Shown: one piece after another, positions 49,270 to 58,904 of the stretch
Position numbering within the stretch: the first letter of the stretch is position 1
How the letters are laid out: each line of letters opens with the position of its first letter
Program-made: the position numbers and the translations under genes
Assembly (NCBI GenBank): GCA_001664505.1
Contig: CP011806.1
Coordinates: 5,878,153 to 5,942,152, forward strand
Source: Acidobacteria bacterium Mor1
GTDB taxonomy: Bacteria; Acidobacteriota; Polarisedimenticolia; Polarisedimenticolales; Polarisedimenticolaceae
Direction of reading: 5' to 3'
Length of the DNA stretch: 64,000 bases
The notes under the pieces: generated by a model
The model's database searches: none
What the model was told of the DNA's origin: nothing
The model's input: only the letters and a program-made list of their open reading frames with translations

Positions 49270-51396
49270 ATGAGCTCTTCGACCTCGCTCGACGCGATTT
49301 TTCGTCCCCGTTCGGTAGCGGTCATCGGGGCCTCACGGCGCCAGCAGACCATCGGCTACGAGATCCTGCACAACCTGATCGGCTACGCCTTCACCGGGCC
49401 GGTCTACCCGGTCAACCCGGGGAGCGACGTGGTGCACTCGATCCGCGCGGCGGCGAGCATCGAGGATATCGAAGGGCCGGTCGATCTGGCGGTCATCGTC
49501 GTGCCCCGGGACCACGTGCTGGGCGTGGTCGAGGCCTGCGCCCGCAAGGGGGTCCGCGGCATCGTCACCATCACCGCCGGCTTCAAGGAGGTGGACGAGC
49601 AGGGGGCGGAGCTCGAGGCCAAGGTGGTCGACGTGCTCGAGCGCAACGGGATGCGGATGGTCGGACCCAACTGCATGGGGGTGATCAACACCGAGCCGGA
49701 CGTGCGGCTCAACGCGACCTTCGCCGCCGAGATGCCCGAGCGGGGCAACGTCGGCATCGTTTCCCAGTCGGGCGCCCTCGGCGAGGCGATCCTCGCCGAT
49801 GCCCAGCAGAGCGGCATCGGAGTGGCGATGTTCGTCTCGATGGGCAACAAGGCGGACATCTCGGGCAACGACCTGCTGGAGTACTGGGAAGACAACGACG
49901 ACATCCAGGTGATCCTGATGTACCTGGAGTCCTTCGGAAACCCGAGCAAGTTCACCCGCTATGCCCGCAAGGTGACCCGCAAGAAACCGGTGATCACCGT
50001 CAAGGCCGGGCGCACCGCCGCCGGCGCCCGGGCGGCGTCCTCGCATACCGGATCGATCGTGGGGCTCGACATCGCGTCATCGTCTCTACTCGAGCAGTGC
50101 GGCGTGCTGCGGGTCTCCTCGATGGAGGAGATGTTCGTGCAGGCCTCGGCGCTGGCGAGCCAGCCGGTTGCGGCAGGGGACCGTATCGCGGTGGTGACCA
50201 ACGCCGGCGGTCCCGGAATTCTCTGTACCGACGCCCTGGTCGGCCGCGGGCTGACCCTGGCCGAACTCAGCGAGGACACGAAGGCGGCCATGCGTGCCGC
50301 CCTGCCGCCGGAAGCCTCGGTGGTCAACCCGGTGGACATGATCGCCTCGGCCGACGCGACCCACTACCGGGCGGTGCTCGAGGCGGTCAAGGCGGACCCC
50401 GGCGTCGACGGCATCATCGCCATCTTCGTCTCCCCGATCATGATCGATGCCTTCGAGGTCGCCCGGGCCATCGCCGATGCGTCCACCGGCGAGAAGCCGG
50501 TGCTCTCGGTGTTCATGGGCAAGCGCCGCTCCGATGAGGGCATTCAGAAGCTGCGGGAGAGTTCGGTTCCGATCTATCGCTTCCCCGAGGAGGCGGCGTC
50601 GGGCATGAGCGCGCTGGTGCGCTACCGCCAGCTGCGGGATCGTCCCCACGGCGAATCCCGTAGCTTCGAGGTCGACCGGGACCGCGCCGCGGCGGCCATC
50701 GCCGCCGCCCGCAGCTCAGGACGCCTGGATCTATCCTCCTTCGAGGTGGGGGAGATCCTCGCCGCCTACGGTTTCCCCGTCGCTCCGGCGCGGCAGGCCG
50801 GCAGTCTCGCCGAGGCCATTGCCGCCGCCCAGGAGCTGGGCTACCCGGTGGTGGTCAAGGTCGACTCCGAGAGCATCTCCCACAAGAGCGACGTCGGCGG
50901 CGTGCGGGTCGACCTGCGCAACGCCGACGAGGTCGGGGCGGCCTACCGGGAGATCACCGACGCGGTCAAGGATCAGGATCCCGACGCCGGCGTCCTGGTT
51001 CAGCGGCTGATTCGCGGCGGCCGGGAGGTGATTCTCGGCATGGCCCGGGACGGCGTCTTCGGCCCGGTGCTGATGTTCGGGCTGGGCGGTGTGTTCGTCG
51101 AGGTGATGAAGGACGTCGCGGTGCGGGTCCACCCGCTGACCGACGCCGGGGCTCACGACATGGTTCGCCGGGTCAAGGGCTTCCCGCTTCTGGCCGGCGC
51201 CCGGGGAGACAAGCCGGTGGCGATCCCGCTGATCGAGGAGTCGCTGCTGCGCCTCTCGCAGCTCGTCGCCGACTTCGAGGGTGAGCTCGAGGAGCTGGAC
51301 CTCAATCCCTTCATCGTCACCGAGAACCCCGAGGACTCCTTCGTCGTCGACGCCCGCATGCGGCTGCGGGACGCGGATGCCCGGGACGAAGACTGA
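49270..51396 (+). CDS. ADP-forming acetate/acyl-CoA synthetase (fused alpha-beta)
   Basis: 708 residues. N-terminal CoA-binding domain (FRPRSVAVIGASRR), succinyl-CoA-synthetase-like domains (GNVGIVSQSGALG, VSMGNKADISGND) with the phosphorylated His259 in SSHTGS, then an ATP-grasp beta part (about 490-708; GYPVVVKVDSESISHKSDVGG, DLNPFIV). It makes acyl-CoA and ADP plus phosphate reversibly, or conserves energy as ATP from acyl-CoA. There is no C-terminal GNAT domain. Substrate may be acetate or a branched or aryl acid. Confidence 0.93.
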   Translation: MSSSTSLDAIFRPRSVAVIGASRRQQTIGYEILHNLIGYAFTGPVYPVNPGSDVVHSIRAAASIEDIEGPVDLAVIVVPRDHVLGVVEACARKGVRGIVTITAGFKEVDEQGAELEAKVVDVLERNGMRMVGPNCMGVINTEPDVRLNATFAAEMPERGNVGIVSQSGALGEAILADAQQSGIGVAMFVSMGNKADISGNDLLEYWEDNDDIQVILMYLESFGNPSKFTRYARKVTRKKPVITVKAGRTAAGARAASSHTGSIVGLDIASSSLLEQCGVLRVSSMEEMFVQASALASQPVAAGDRIAVVTNAGGPGILCTDALVGRGLTLAELSEDTKAAMRAALPPEASVVNPVDMIASADATHYRAVLEAVKADPGVDGIIAIFVSPIMIDAFEVARAIADASTGEKPVLSVFMGKRRSDEGIQKLRESSVPIYRFPEEAASGMSALVRYRQLRDRPHGESRSFEVDRDRAAAAIAAARSSGRLDLSSFEVGEILAAYGFPVAPARQAGSLAEAIAAAQELGYPVVVKVDSESISHKSDVGGVRVDLRNADEVGAAYREITDAVKDQDPDAGVLVQRLIRGGREVILGMARDGVFGPVLMFGLGGVFVEVMKDVAVRVHPLTDAGAHDMVRRVKGFPLLAGARGDKPVAIPLIEESLLRLSQLVADFEGELEELDLNPFIVTENPEDSFVVDARMRLRDADARDED

Positions 51397-51414
51397 ATCG
51401 GCGAGACGCCGACG

Positions 51415-52437
51415 CTAGAGGGGAATCGCGTCTCCCTCCCGCAAGACCTTGAAGCCGCGCCGCTCCACCTCCCGCCGGGCGGCGCTGTCCTCTTCGAGTA
51501 GCGGGTTGCTGTGGTTCAGATGGGTGAACCAGACCTCGAGGGTGCCCGCCGCGACCCGCTCCGCCAGCAGATTCATCGAGTCGATGACCAGGGGGTGGGG
51601 GATCTCCGACGGATCCCGCCCGGGCAACTCGTCGGCGGAGTAGAAGGTGGCATCCAGCAGCGCGATGTCCACGCCCTCGAGCACTTCCAGGAGCGGCGGG
51701 TCCCAGTGATCCCAGGTGTCGGTGTCCGGCACGTAGAGGGCCGAACGTTCGGGCCCATGGATCAGGAAGGCCACGGTGTCGCTGAATTCATCCCGGTGAG
51801 GCACGGTCATCGCCTCTACCGACACCCGGCGGTCGCTCAGCGGGTGAAACGGCGTGCCCGGCGTGATCTCCTCGAGGGAGATCTCCCGGAGGTCGACGAG
51901 CTGGCTCCAGGGACCGTTTTCCCGCAGGAACCCGGCCATGCGTTCGGTGCAGTAGACCGGCAGTTCCGAGGTGTGGACCGCCTCGCGGCCGAAGTGCATC
52001 AGTCCGGTGTAGTGGCCCATGTGGGCGTGGGTCAGCAGCACGCCGTCCAGGGGATCCCGGTCGGTGCGACCCTGGGGCGGGTCGCCGATGTCGGTGAGGG
52101 CGTGAAGCTGGGTGCGGATATCCGGCGTCGCGTCGATCAGGACCCGCTCTCCGCGTTCCGGGTCCAGCAGCCCCAGGCTGGCCACCCGCCGCCTTGCCGA
52201 CGGAGGGCGTCGCCGCGCATCCTCGCAGCGGATGCAGTTGCACGAGGCGTGGGGCAGGCCGCCGTCCTGCACCGTGCCCAGCGCCCGCAGAAACGGGCCG
52301 TCGGGGATTGGCGCGACGGGAGCTGCCTGGCCGGCCGGCGGATCACCGGGACCGGCGTCGCCGGCGGGGGCGCAGGCGAGGGCAAGGCATGACAGGAGGC
52401 CGAGGGCCGCGGCGCGGTGTCGGATCGTCGAGTTCAT
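51415..52437 (-). CDS. PqqB-like metallo-beta-lactamase-fold lipoprotein
   Basis: 340 residues. Lipobox LALAC (Cys near residue 22), then LGTVQDGGLPHASCNCIRC with the Cys pattern of the PqqB group, metal-binding THAHMGHYTGL (HxHxGH), and FTHLNHSNPLL. PqqB is a cytoplasmic enzyme of PQQ biosynthesis, but this copy is exported, and no other pqq gene is seen here. It may be a related hydrolase/oxygenase of unknown substrate. TAAACT sits six bases upstream of the ATG. Confidence 0.88.
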   Translation of the reverse strand: MNSTIRHRAAALGLLSCLALACAPAGDAGPGDPPAGQAAPVAPIPDGPFLRALGTVQDGGLPHASCNCIRCEDARRRPPSARRRVASLGLLDPERGERVLIDATPDIRTQLHALTDIGDPPQGRTDRDPLDGVLLTHAHMGHYTGLMHFGREAVHTSELPVYCTERMAGFLRENGPWSQLVDLREISLEEITPGTPFHPLSDRRVSVEAMTVPHRDEFSDTVAFLIHGPERSALYVPDTDTWDHWDPPLLEVLEGVDIALLDATFYSADELPGRDPSEIPHPLVIDSMNLLAERVAAGTLEVWFTHLNHSNPLLEEDSAARREVERRGFKVLREGDAIPL

Positions 52438-52443
52438 CGGCCG

Positions 52444-52449
52444 AGTTTA
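52444..52449 (-). promoter_or_regulatory. Possible -10 element giving a leaderless PqqB-like mRNA
   Basis: Minus-strand TAAACT within GGGCTAAACTCGG, 6 bases before the ATG at 52437; no Shine-Dalgarno sequence between. A TTCACT hexamer lies 18 bases further upstream. Confidence 0.4.
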
Positions 52450-52465
52450 GCCCGGCCGGGGCGGG

Positions 52466-54808
52466 TCAGTGAACGTCCCCCTCGCCGGGATCGTCCAGGG
52501 CGCCGATGGCGTCGGTCAGCGAGTCGAGGGTGTAGGGTTTGGTCAGCACCGGGTTGGACCGCCGTTCGAGGAACGCCACGTTGGTCTCGTCGTTGAGGTC
52601 GCCGGTGGCGAACACGATGCGGCGGGCGAGATCGGGGCGGCTCTCGTGCAGCCGGCGGTACAGCTCTCGGCCGTCCATACCCGGCATCAGCAGATCGACC
52701 AGCAGCGCGTCGTAGGCGGTTTGTCCGACCTTGCGCAACGCCTCGAACCCGTCCCGAGCCACATCGACCGACCAGCCCTGGGCCCGGAAGTAGCTGTCGA
52801 CCATCTCCCCGATGGTCGGATCGTCCTCGACCACCAGTAGCTTCCCCGGGGCCGGCCGCGCCGTTCCCCGCGCTTCGTCGCGGGGCTGTTCCTCGGCAAT
52901 CCGGGTCGGATCGGCCCGGGGAATCTCGATGCGCAGGGTCGTTCCCTGGCCTGCGGCGCTGTCGAAATCGATCGAGCCGCCATGTTCGGTGACGATGCCG
53001 TGGCACAGGCTCAGTCCGAGACCGGTGCCTTCGCCGGCGGGCTTGGTGGTGAAGAACGGCAGGAACACTTGGTTGATCTGCTCCCGGGGCAGGCCCGGCC
53101 CGTTGTCGATGAACAGGATGCCGACCCGTTCCCGTTCGGCGCGGGTCTCGACGATCAGGCGCCGGGGCTGGTCGCGGTCACGCAGGGCGTGTTCGGCGTT
53201 GTTGACCAGGTTGAGGAACACCTGTTCGAACTGGTGGTCGTCGATCCAGACGGGCGGGAGCACCGGAGCGTAGCGCCGCTGCAGCTCGATGTTGCGCATC
53301 TGCAGATCGTGGGCCTTGAGTTCGATCACGCGGTCAAGCACGTCGTTGACGTTGGCCAGCCGCTTCTCCACGACCCGCTTGCGCGAGAAGGACAGCAGCT
53401 GGTTGACGATGCGGACCGAACGGTGCGCCTCGCTGCGCACCTTGTCGAGGCCGCGGCGCTTGCCCGGATCGCTCTCCTTCATCATCAGCAGTTCACAGAA
53501 GCCGATCACCGACGTCAGCGGATTCTTGAGCTCGTGGGCCACGCCGGACACCAGCATGCCCAGCGCCGAGATCTTCTCGCTCTGCAGCAGATGTTCGTGA
53601 AGCTGTTTCTGCTCGGTCACCAGCTGGGCGTTGGACAGCGCCATGTTGACGAAGCGCACCAGGGTGCCGAGCCGCTTGCAGTCGTCGTCATCGAAGGGGC
53701 GCCGGCGCCGTCCCCGGGTCAGCACCAGCAGGGCGTCCCGGCGTCCGAGGATGCGTACCGGAGCGCAGAGCACTCCCGACACCCCTTCGAGGAAGCGTAG
53801 GTCCGGGTAGAGATCCCGCTGGGCCTCGAAGTCCTCGACGACCCGGATCTGCCCGGTTTCGAAGAAACCGTCGGAGAAGCGAGAGAGGGGAAGGGTCGCG
53901 GCTGGCACCGGCCGCAGGCCCAGGTGAGCCTGAACCACCAGGTGCTTCCCCTGTGGGTCCGGCGCGGCCAGCAGCGCGCCGCTGGCCTGAAGCGCGTCGG
54001 TGGCGGTGCGGACCACGGCGGCGCGAACCCGGTGTTCATCCAGTTCCGAACCGATCTCGAGGCCGAGCCCCTGAAGGGAATCCAGGTCGGCCTGATGCCG
54101 CTCGAGTTCCTGTTCGCGGCGGCTGAGCATCATGAGCAACAGCAGCAGCAGTCCGATCGGAGCGATGCCCAGGGTCAGGAGCCACGGGTTGATCGTCCAG
54201 AACAGCGCCAGGGTCAGGCCGTACACCGCGCAGAGCAACTCGGCCAGCAGGCCGACCCGGGTGATCGGGCGCAGGCTGTAGAACGGGCGGCGGTTGGCCA
54301 GGTTGGTCACCACCACCGTCAGCAACTGGTTGATCAGCGCCAGCACGACCAGCGAAGCGAAGGCGGCGATCAGGGCCCAGGGAGCGGTGCTGTCCAGTCC
54401 TTCGAAGCCGGGGTCGAGCAGGTGCCGCACCCCCCAACCTGCAGCGAGGGCCAGGGTCAGCTGAGCCAGGTTGAAAAAGCCGGTCAGCGGCCGTCGCCGG
54501 TTGAGCCCCCAGTCGGCGAGGATCGAGGTCCAGAGCGGCAGGCAGGTGGCGGCGGGACCGACGATCAGGAACAACGCCTGCCAGAACGCGGCGCCTACCT
54601 GGTGGGTGATGCGGGTCGGGAGATGGTCCCGGCGGGAGAGGGTCAGGGTGGACGAAACCACCGCCAACACGCCGAATACGGCGATGGCGCTCCAGTCCCA
54701 GTGGTAGGGCTCTCCCCGGGCGATCAGGGCGACGCCGAGTGCGGATCCGGCGAGGATGACACTCCAGACGTAAGCACGTGCCACGGGTGAGAGGGGTCTG
54801 CGGCTCAT
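52466..54808 (-). CDS. Hybrid sensor histidine kinase with membrane, GAF and receiver domains
   Basis: 780 residues from the ATG at 54808 (a TTG at 54829 is possible). About six N-terminal transmembrane helices (10-230), a GAF-like domain (about 245-395), then HisKA with His425 (GVAHELKNPL), HATPase_c (NLVNNAEHAL, DNGPGLP, GTGLGLSLCHG), and a C-terminal receiver domain with Asp705 (LLVDLLMPGMDG) and Lys757 (LTKPYT). All phosphotransfer residues are intact. No separate output regulator adjoins it, so signalling targets are unknown. Confidence 0.95.
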   Translation of the reverse strand: MSRRPLSPVARAYVWSVILAGSALGVALIARGEPYHWDWSAIAVFGVLAVVSSTLTLSRRDHLPTRITHQVGAAFWQALFLIVGPAATCLPLWTSILADWGLNRRRPLTGFFNLAQLTLALAAGWGVRHLLDPGFEGLDSTAPWALIAAFASLVVLALINQLLTVVVTNLANRRPFYSLRPITRVGLLAELLCAVYGLTLALFWTINPWLLTLGIAPIGLLLLLLMMLSRREQELERHQADLDSLQGLGLEIGSELDEHRVRAAVVRTATDALQASGALLAAPDPQGKHLVVQAHLGLRPVPAATLPLSRFSDGFFETGQIRVVEDFEAQRDLYPDLRFLEGVSGVLCAPVRILGRRDALLVLTRGRRRRPFDDDDCKRLGTLVRFVNMALSNAQLVTEQKQLHEHLLQSEKISALGMLVSGVAHELKNPLTSVIGFCELLMMKESDPGKRRGLDKVRSEAHRSVRIVNQLLSFSRKRVVEKRLANVNDVLDRVIELKAHDLQMRNIELQRRYAPVLPPVWIDDHQFEQVFLNLVNNAEHALRDRDQPRRLIVETRAERERVGILFIDNGPGLPREQINQVFLPFFTTKPAGEGTGLGLSLCHGIVTEHGGSIDFDSAAGQGTTLRIEIPRADPTRIAEEQPRDEARGTARPAPGKLLVVEDDPTIGEMVDSYFRAQGWSVDVARDGFEALRKVGQTAYDALLVDLLMPGMDGRELYRRLHESRPDLARRIVFATGDLNDETNVAFLERRSNPVLTKPYTLDSLTDAIGALDDPGEGDVH

Positions 54809-54939
54809 CCGATGTCCATCGTGGGCCAAAAGTAACCGGAACCAGGAAGAGTGTCCAGACTCCCGGGTAGTGTTTTCCCACCTTCGGGGAACGCTTGTTC
54901 CCGATGGGGTGGCCGGATGACTCCTCCGGGGATCCGGGC

Positions 54940-54945
54940 TAAACT
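54940..54945 (+). promoter_or_regulatory. Possible -10 element for hslVU
   Basis: TAAACT within ATCCGGGCTAAACTC, 65 bases upstream of the hslV start. The preceding bases ATCCGGGCTA also precede the rpe -10 at 43959. Confidence 0.35.
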
Positions 54946-55010
54946 CGTGGTCCCGGCCGGTCCCAAGCCGGCCTCGCGGTCCATGGCACCCTCAACTAAG
55001 GAATGAGCCC

Positions 55011-55580
55011 TTGAGTGACGACCTCATCGGGACGGGATCCGGTTCCCGCCCGCGGTTCCATCACACCACCATCCTGGCGGTAAGGCGAAACAATGGTGTT
55101 GCCATTGCGGGAGACGGCCAGGTCACCCTGGACAAGACCGTGTTCAAGAACGGCGGCCGCAAGGTGCGCCGGCTCGGCGGCGGCAAGGTGATCGCCGGAT
55201 TCGCCGGCGGGGCGGCGGACGCGATGTCCCTGCTCGATCGCTTCGAACAGAAGCTTGAGCATCATGGCGGTCAGTTCGAGCGGGCGGCGGTGGAACTGGT
55301 CCGCGACTGGCGCACCGACCGGGCCCTGCGCCGGCTCGAGGCGATGCTCGTGGTCGCCGACGCCCAGAAGACCTTCCTGTTGTCGGGAACCGGCGACCTG
55401 ATCGAGCCCGACGACGGGGTGCTCGGTATCGGCAGCGGCTCGGTGGCCGCCATCGCCGCCGCCCGCGCCCTTTGCGCCCATAGCGAGATGGCGGCCCGGG
55501 AGATTGCCGTCGAGTCCCTGCGTATCGCGGCCGGGCTCGACATCTACACCAACGCCGAGTTGACCGTCGAGGAGATCTGA
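55011..55580 (+). CDS. hslV: ATP-dependent protease proteolytic subunit HslV
   Basis: 189 residues from a TTG behind AAGGA. N-terminal propeptide of 18 residues, then catalytic Thr19 ([11 protein letters not shown]) typical of proteasome-like HslV, followed by [28 protein letters not shown] and [16 protein letters not shown]. Forms a double hexamer that degrades proteins fed by HslU. hslU begins two bases after its stop, so they form an operon. Confidence 0.97.
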   Translation: MSDDLIGTGSGSRPRFHHTTILAVRRNNGVAIAGDGQVTLDKTVFKNGGRKVRRLGGGKVIAGFAGGAADAMSLLDRFEQKLEHHGGQFERAAVELVRDWRTDRALRRLEAMLVVADAQKTFLLSGTGDLIEPDDGVLGIGSGSVAAIAAARALCAHSEMAAREIAVESLRIAAGLDIYTNAELTVEEI

Positions 55581-55581
55581 C

Positions 55582-56985
55582 GTGGTTTTCTACATGCCCG
55601 GCGAGGTGGACACCGGCAAGGTGGTCTCGGACCTCAGCCCCCGCAAGATCGTCGAAGAGCTCGATCGCTTCATCGTCGGCCAGGCCGACGCCAAGCGTGC
55701 CGTGGCCATTGCGCTGCGCAACCGGATGCGGCGCCGCAAGCTCTCTCCCGAACTGGCCGAAGAGGTGATGCCCAAGAACATCCTCATGATCGGCCCCACC
55801 GGCGTCGGAAAGACCGAGATTGCCCGCCGCCTGGCCCGGATGGCCGGCTCGCCGTTCCTCAAGATCGAGGCGTCGAAGTTCACCGAGGTCGGCTACGTCG
55901 GACGGGACGTCGAGTCGATGGTGCGCGACCTGGTCGAGATCGGCATCGAACTCGTGCGCAAGGAGCGCCGCGATCAGGTGGCCGAGCAAGCGCGTGAGGC
56001 GGTGGAGGATCGTCTGCTCGACGCGCTTTTGCCACCGCGGCCCCGCCGGCCCCGATCGGCGGACCCCGAAGCCGCCGAACGTGAGAACAAGGAGCAGGCT
56101 TCCTGGGAGAAGAGTCGTGAGCGGTTGCGTGGACAGCTGGCTGCGGGGTCTCTCGAAGACCGCATGATCGAGATCACCGTCAGCTCCCAGTCGGGAGCCA
56201 GCTTCCGCATGTTCAGTCCCGGCGGCATGGAAGAGATGGACATGAACCTGCAGGACATGATGCCGGGCCTGTTCCAGCAGAAACCCCAGCAGCGGAAGAT
56301 GAAGGTCTCCGAGGCGCGGGATGCCCTGCAGCGGGAGGAAGAGGACAAGCGGATCGATCCGGAGCAACTGGCCCGGGAAGCGATCCACCGGGTCGAGGAG
56401 TCGGGCATCCTGTTCGTCGACGAGTTCGACAAGATCGCGACCCGCGAGGGTGGGCGCGGACCGGATGTCTCCCGTGAGGGAGTCCAGCGGGACCTGCTGC
56501 CGATCGTCGAGGGCACGCTGGTCAAGACCAAACACGGGATGGTGCGCACCGACCACATCCTGTTCGTCGCCGCCGGCGCCTTTCACCTGTCGAAGCCCTC
56601 GGACCTGATTCCGGAGCTCCAGGGACGTTTCCCGATCCGGGTCGAGCTGCAGTCCCTCGGCAGGGAAGAGCTGCTGCGAATCCTGACCGAACCCGAGAGC
56701 TCGCTGATCGTCCAGTACCGGGCGCTGATGGAGACCGAGGGCATCGACCTCGAGTTCACTGCCGACGGGGCCGAGGCGCTGGCCGAGTTCGCCGAGTCGG
56801 TGAACAGCCGGACCGAGAACATCGGAGCCCGGCGCCTGCATACGGTGATGGAGCGGCTGCTGGAGGACATCTCCTTCAAGGGGCCGGAGCTGCGCGGGGA
56901 GCGGATCGTCGTCGATGCCGCCTTCGTTCGCGAGCGGCTCACCGAGATCGCAGGCGACGCGGACCTGTCCCGCTACATTCTCTGA
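55582..56985 (+). CDS. hslU: ATP-dependent protease ATPase subunit HslU
   Basis: 467 residues from a GTG. AAA+ domain with Walker [10 protein letters not shown] (about 73-81), [13 protein letters not shown], an inserted I domain (about 110-250, shorter conservation), Walker [10 protein letters not shown] and sensor region [13 protein letters not shown]. The C-terminal LSRYIL tail, which docks into HslV, is intact. It unfolds substrates for HslV. Confidence 0.97.
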   Translation: MVFYMPGEVDTGKVVSDLSPRKIVEELDRFIVGQADAKRAVAIALRNRMRRRKLSPELAEEVMPKNILMIGPTGVGKTEIARRLARMAGSPFLKIEASKFTEVGYVGRDVESMVRDLVEIGIELVRKERRDQVAEQAREAVEDRLLDALLPPRPRRPRSADPEAAERENKEQASWEKSRERLRGQLAAGSLEDRMIEITVSSQSGASFRMFSPGGMEEMDMNLQDMMPGLFQQKPQQRKMKVSEARDALQREEEDKRIDPEQLAREAIHRVEESGILFVDEFDKIATREGGRGPDVSREGVQRDLLPIVEGTLVKTKHGMVRTDHILFVAAGAFHLSKPSDLIPELQGRFPIRVELQSLGREELLRILTEPESSLIVQYRALMETEGIDLEFTADGAEALAEFAESVNSRTENIGARRLHTVMERLLEDISFKGPELRGERIVVDAAFVRERLTEIAGDADLSRYIL

Positions 56986-56991
56986 GGCGCG

Positions 56992-58068
56992 ATGATCCCG
57001 ATACGTGCGGTGCGAGGTTTGCTTTGGGTGGGCGCGCTTGGGGTGTCCTTGCTGGCGGTCTCCTGCGGCAAGGTCGGTCCACCCCTGCCCCCCGAACCGC
57101 GGGGCCCCCTGGCCCCGGAAACGCCCCGGGTGCGCCAGTTGGGTGAACGGGTGCTGGTTTCGACCCGCCTGCCACCGACGAGAGGGGACAAGCCCCACCA
57201 GGAACTCTCCCGGATCGAATTGGTCCGGGTGGACTACCCGGCCGGGGCCAACGCGTCTCTCGATCCCGACGTGTTCCGCCGCCGAGGCGTCATCGTCGGC
57301 GAGTGGAGCGGAGATCCGCTGGAGTCGGGCACCCTGGCTCGCTTCGTCGACGAGGAACCCCCGGGAGAGGTCGGGGGGCTGTTGCGCTATGCGGTCCGTC
57401 TCGAGGATCGCCGCGGGCGCGGTTCGGCGCTGGTGGTCGGTAGCGATCTGGTCTGGATCGCACCGCTTCCGGCTCCCGGCGGGGTGTCCGGGGTGGCCAC
57501 TGCCGACGGAGTTCGGCTGCGCTGGAATGCCGCGGGCGACGACGTGCGTTACAACGTGTATCGACAGCCGGAGAACGGTCCGGCCTCGGAGCAACCGTTG
57601 AATACCGCGCCCCTTTCCTCTCTCGAGTACCTCGACGCCTCGGTCGAGTTCGGCAGCACCTTCATCTACGAGGTGCGGACCTCCTCGTCCGAGTCGCGTC
57701 CGTTCCGCGAGAGCGAGTCCGGCACGCCGGTGCGCATCGTCGCCGAGGACCGCTTTCCCCCGGCGTCCCCCGACGGCCTGGTCGCGGTGCAGGAGGGTGT
57801 CGCGGTCCGGCTGTTCTGGAACCCGAACCGGGAGCGTGACCTGGCGGGCTACCGGATCGAACGCCGCGCCGGCGACGGGCCCTGGAAGCCGGTCGGGCCG
57901 GAGATCGTGACCGAATCGCTCTACCTCGATCGCGACGTCCGGATAGGACAGCGCTACGGCTATCGGGTGCTGGCCCTGGACCGGGCGGATCCGCCCAACG
58001 CCAGCGCACCTTCGCAGGCGTTCGAGCTGGATGTCGCCGTGGAGCCGGTGGGGGATCCTTCCTCATGA
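56992..58068 (+). CDS. Lipoprotein with LptM-like N-terminal motif and FN3-like domains
   Basis: 358 residues. Signal and lipobox AVSCGKVGPPLPPEP (Cys near 23): the C-G-x-x-G-P-x-x-P pattern is the motif of YifL/LptM lipoproteins, which in E. coli are encoded just upstream of dapF, as here. The remaining 320 residues hold fibronectin type III-like repeats (VSGVATADGVRLRWNAAGD, VQEGVAVRLFWNPNRERDLA). Probably a periplasmic lipoprotein aiding outer-membrane/LPS assembly or another envelope role (inference). Its stop overlaps dapF. Confidence 0.85.
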   Translation: MIPIRAVRGLLWVGALGVSLLAVSCGKVGPPLPPEPRGPLAPETPRVRQLGERVLVSTRLPPTRGDKPHQELSRIELVRVDYPAGANASLDPDVFRRRGVIVGEWSGDPLESGTLARFVDEEPPGEVGGLLRYAVRLEDRRGRGSALVVGSDLVWIAPLPAPGGVSGVATADGVRLRWNAAGDDVRYNVYRQPENGPASEQPLNTAPLSSLEYLDASVEFGSTFIYEVRTSSSESRPFRESESGTPVRIVAEDRFPPASPDGLVAVQEGVAVRLFWNPNRERDLAGYRIERRAGDGPWKPVGPEIVTESLYLDRDVRIGQRYGYRVLALDRADPPNASAPSQAFELDVAVEPVGDPSS

Positions 58069-58904
58069 TTCCGGCGCGGAAGAACCCGGTACAGATCACC
58101 AAGATGTCCGGTGCGGGCAACGATTTCATCGTGCTCGGTGCCGAGGACCGGGCGCGGATCGGAGAAGGGCTCATCCCCTGGACCCGGACCATCTGCCGGC
58201 GCGGCCTCTCGGTCGGTGCCGACGGAGTGCTGATCGTCGAGGGAGTGGAACCCGGGCGGGTGCGGATGCGTTACCTCAACGCAGACGGGACGCCGGCCTT
58301 CTGCGGCAACGGGTCCCGCTGTGCCGCCCGCTTCGCCTTTCTCAACGGCCTCGCGGGGGAGACGATGATGCTTCTGACCGATGCCGGCGAGATGCCGGCT
58401 CGGATCGAGGGAGACCGGGTCCACGTGTCGATGCCCCGTCCGACCGCGCCGTTGGCTCACCAGCTGGAACTGGGCTCCAGTCCGGTTGCGGGTCAGCGTG
58501 TGCTCGCCGGCGTGCCCCATTTCGTGACCTTCGTCGACGACCTGCCCAACGCACCGCTCGACCGGCTCGGTCCGGGTTTGCGAGCCCACCCTTCCTTCGG
58601 GGAGGAGGGGACCAACGTGAATCTGGTTCAGTGGTTCGGCGACGAACATCTCGGGGTGCGCACCTTCGAGCGCGGCGTCGAGGGGGAGACCCTCTCCTGC
58701 GGCAGCGGCGCGCTGGCGGCGGCCTGGGGCGCCCGGCTTCACGACCGCCACGGCGCGGTGCGGGTCACGCCGACCAGCGGCGTCGAGCTCGAGATCGTCT
58801 ACCCGGATCCGGAGCACGGGGCGGAGTTCATCCGGCTCAGCGGCGAAGCGCGGGTGGTGTTCCACGCCACCGTCGACGGCGAGGCGTCCCGAGGGTTCGC
58901 GTGA
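58065..58904 (+). CDS. dapF: Diaminopimelate epimerase
   Basis: 279 residues. Two-base catalytic cysteines are visible: Cys80 in FCGNGSRC and Cys212 in SCGSGA, with NADGTPA and ERGVEGET between them. Converts LL-DAP to meso-DAP for lysine and peptidoglycan, matching the meso-DAP ligase mpl in this window. The ATG overlaps the preceding lipoprotein stop (ATGA) and its stop overlaps the next GTG. Confidence 0.96.
   Translation: MIPARKNPVQITKMSGAGNDFIVLGAEDRARIGEGLIPWTRTICRRGLSVGADGVLIVEGVEPGRVRMRYLNADGTPAFCGNGSRCAARFAFLNGLAGETMMLLTDAGEMPARIEGDRVHVSMPRPTAPLAHQLELGSSPVAGQRVLAGVPHFVTFVDDLPNAPLDRLGPGLRAHPSFGEEGTNVNLVQWFGDEHLGVRTFERGVEGETLSCGSGALAAAWGARLHDRHGAVRVTPTSGVELEIVYPDPEHGAEFIRLSGEARVVFHATVDGEASRGFA

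Noticed and set aside
51398-51412. TCGGCG-AGA-CGCCGA hairpin between two convergent genes as a terminator
   Set aside because: Six base pairs and no T tract; location is suggestive but not enough.
55144-57594. An 816-residue minus-strand open frame opposite hslVU
   Set aside because: hslV and hslU are certain on the plus strand; the antisense frame has low-complexity composition and no domains.
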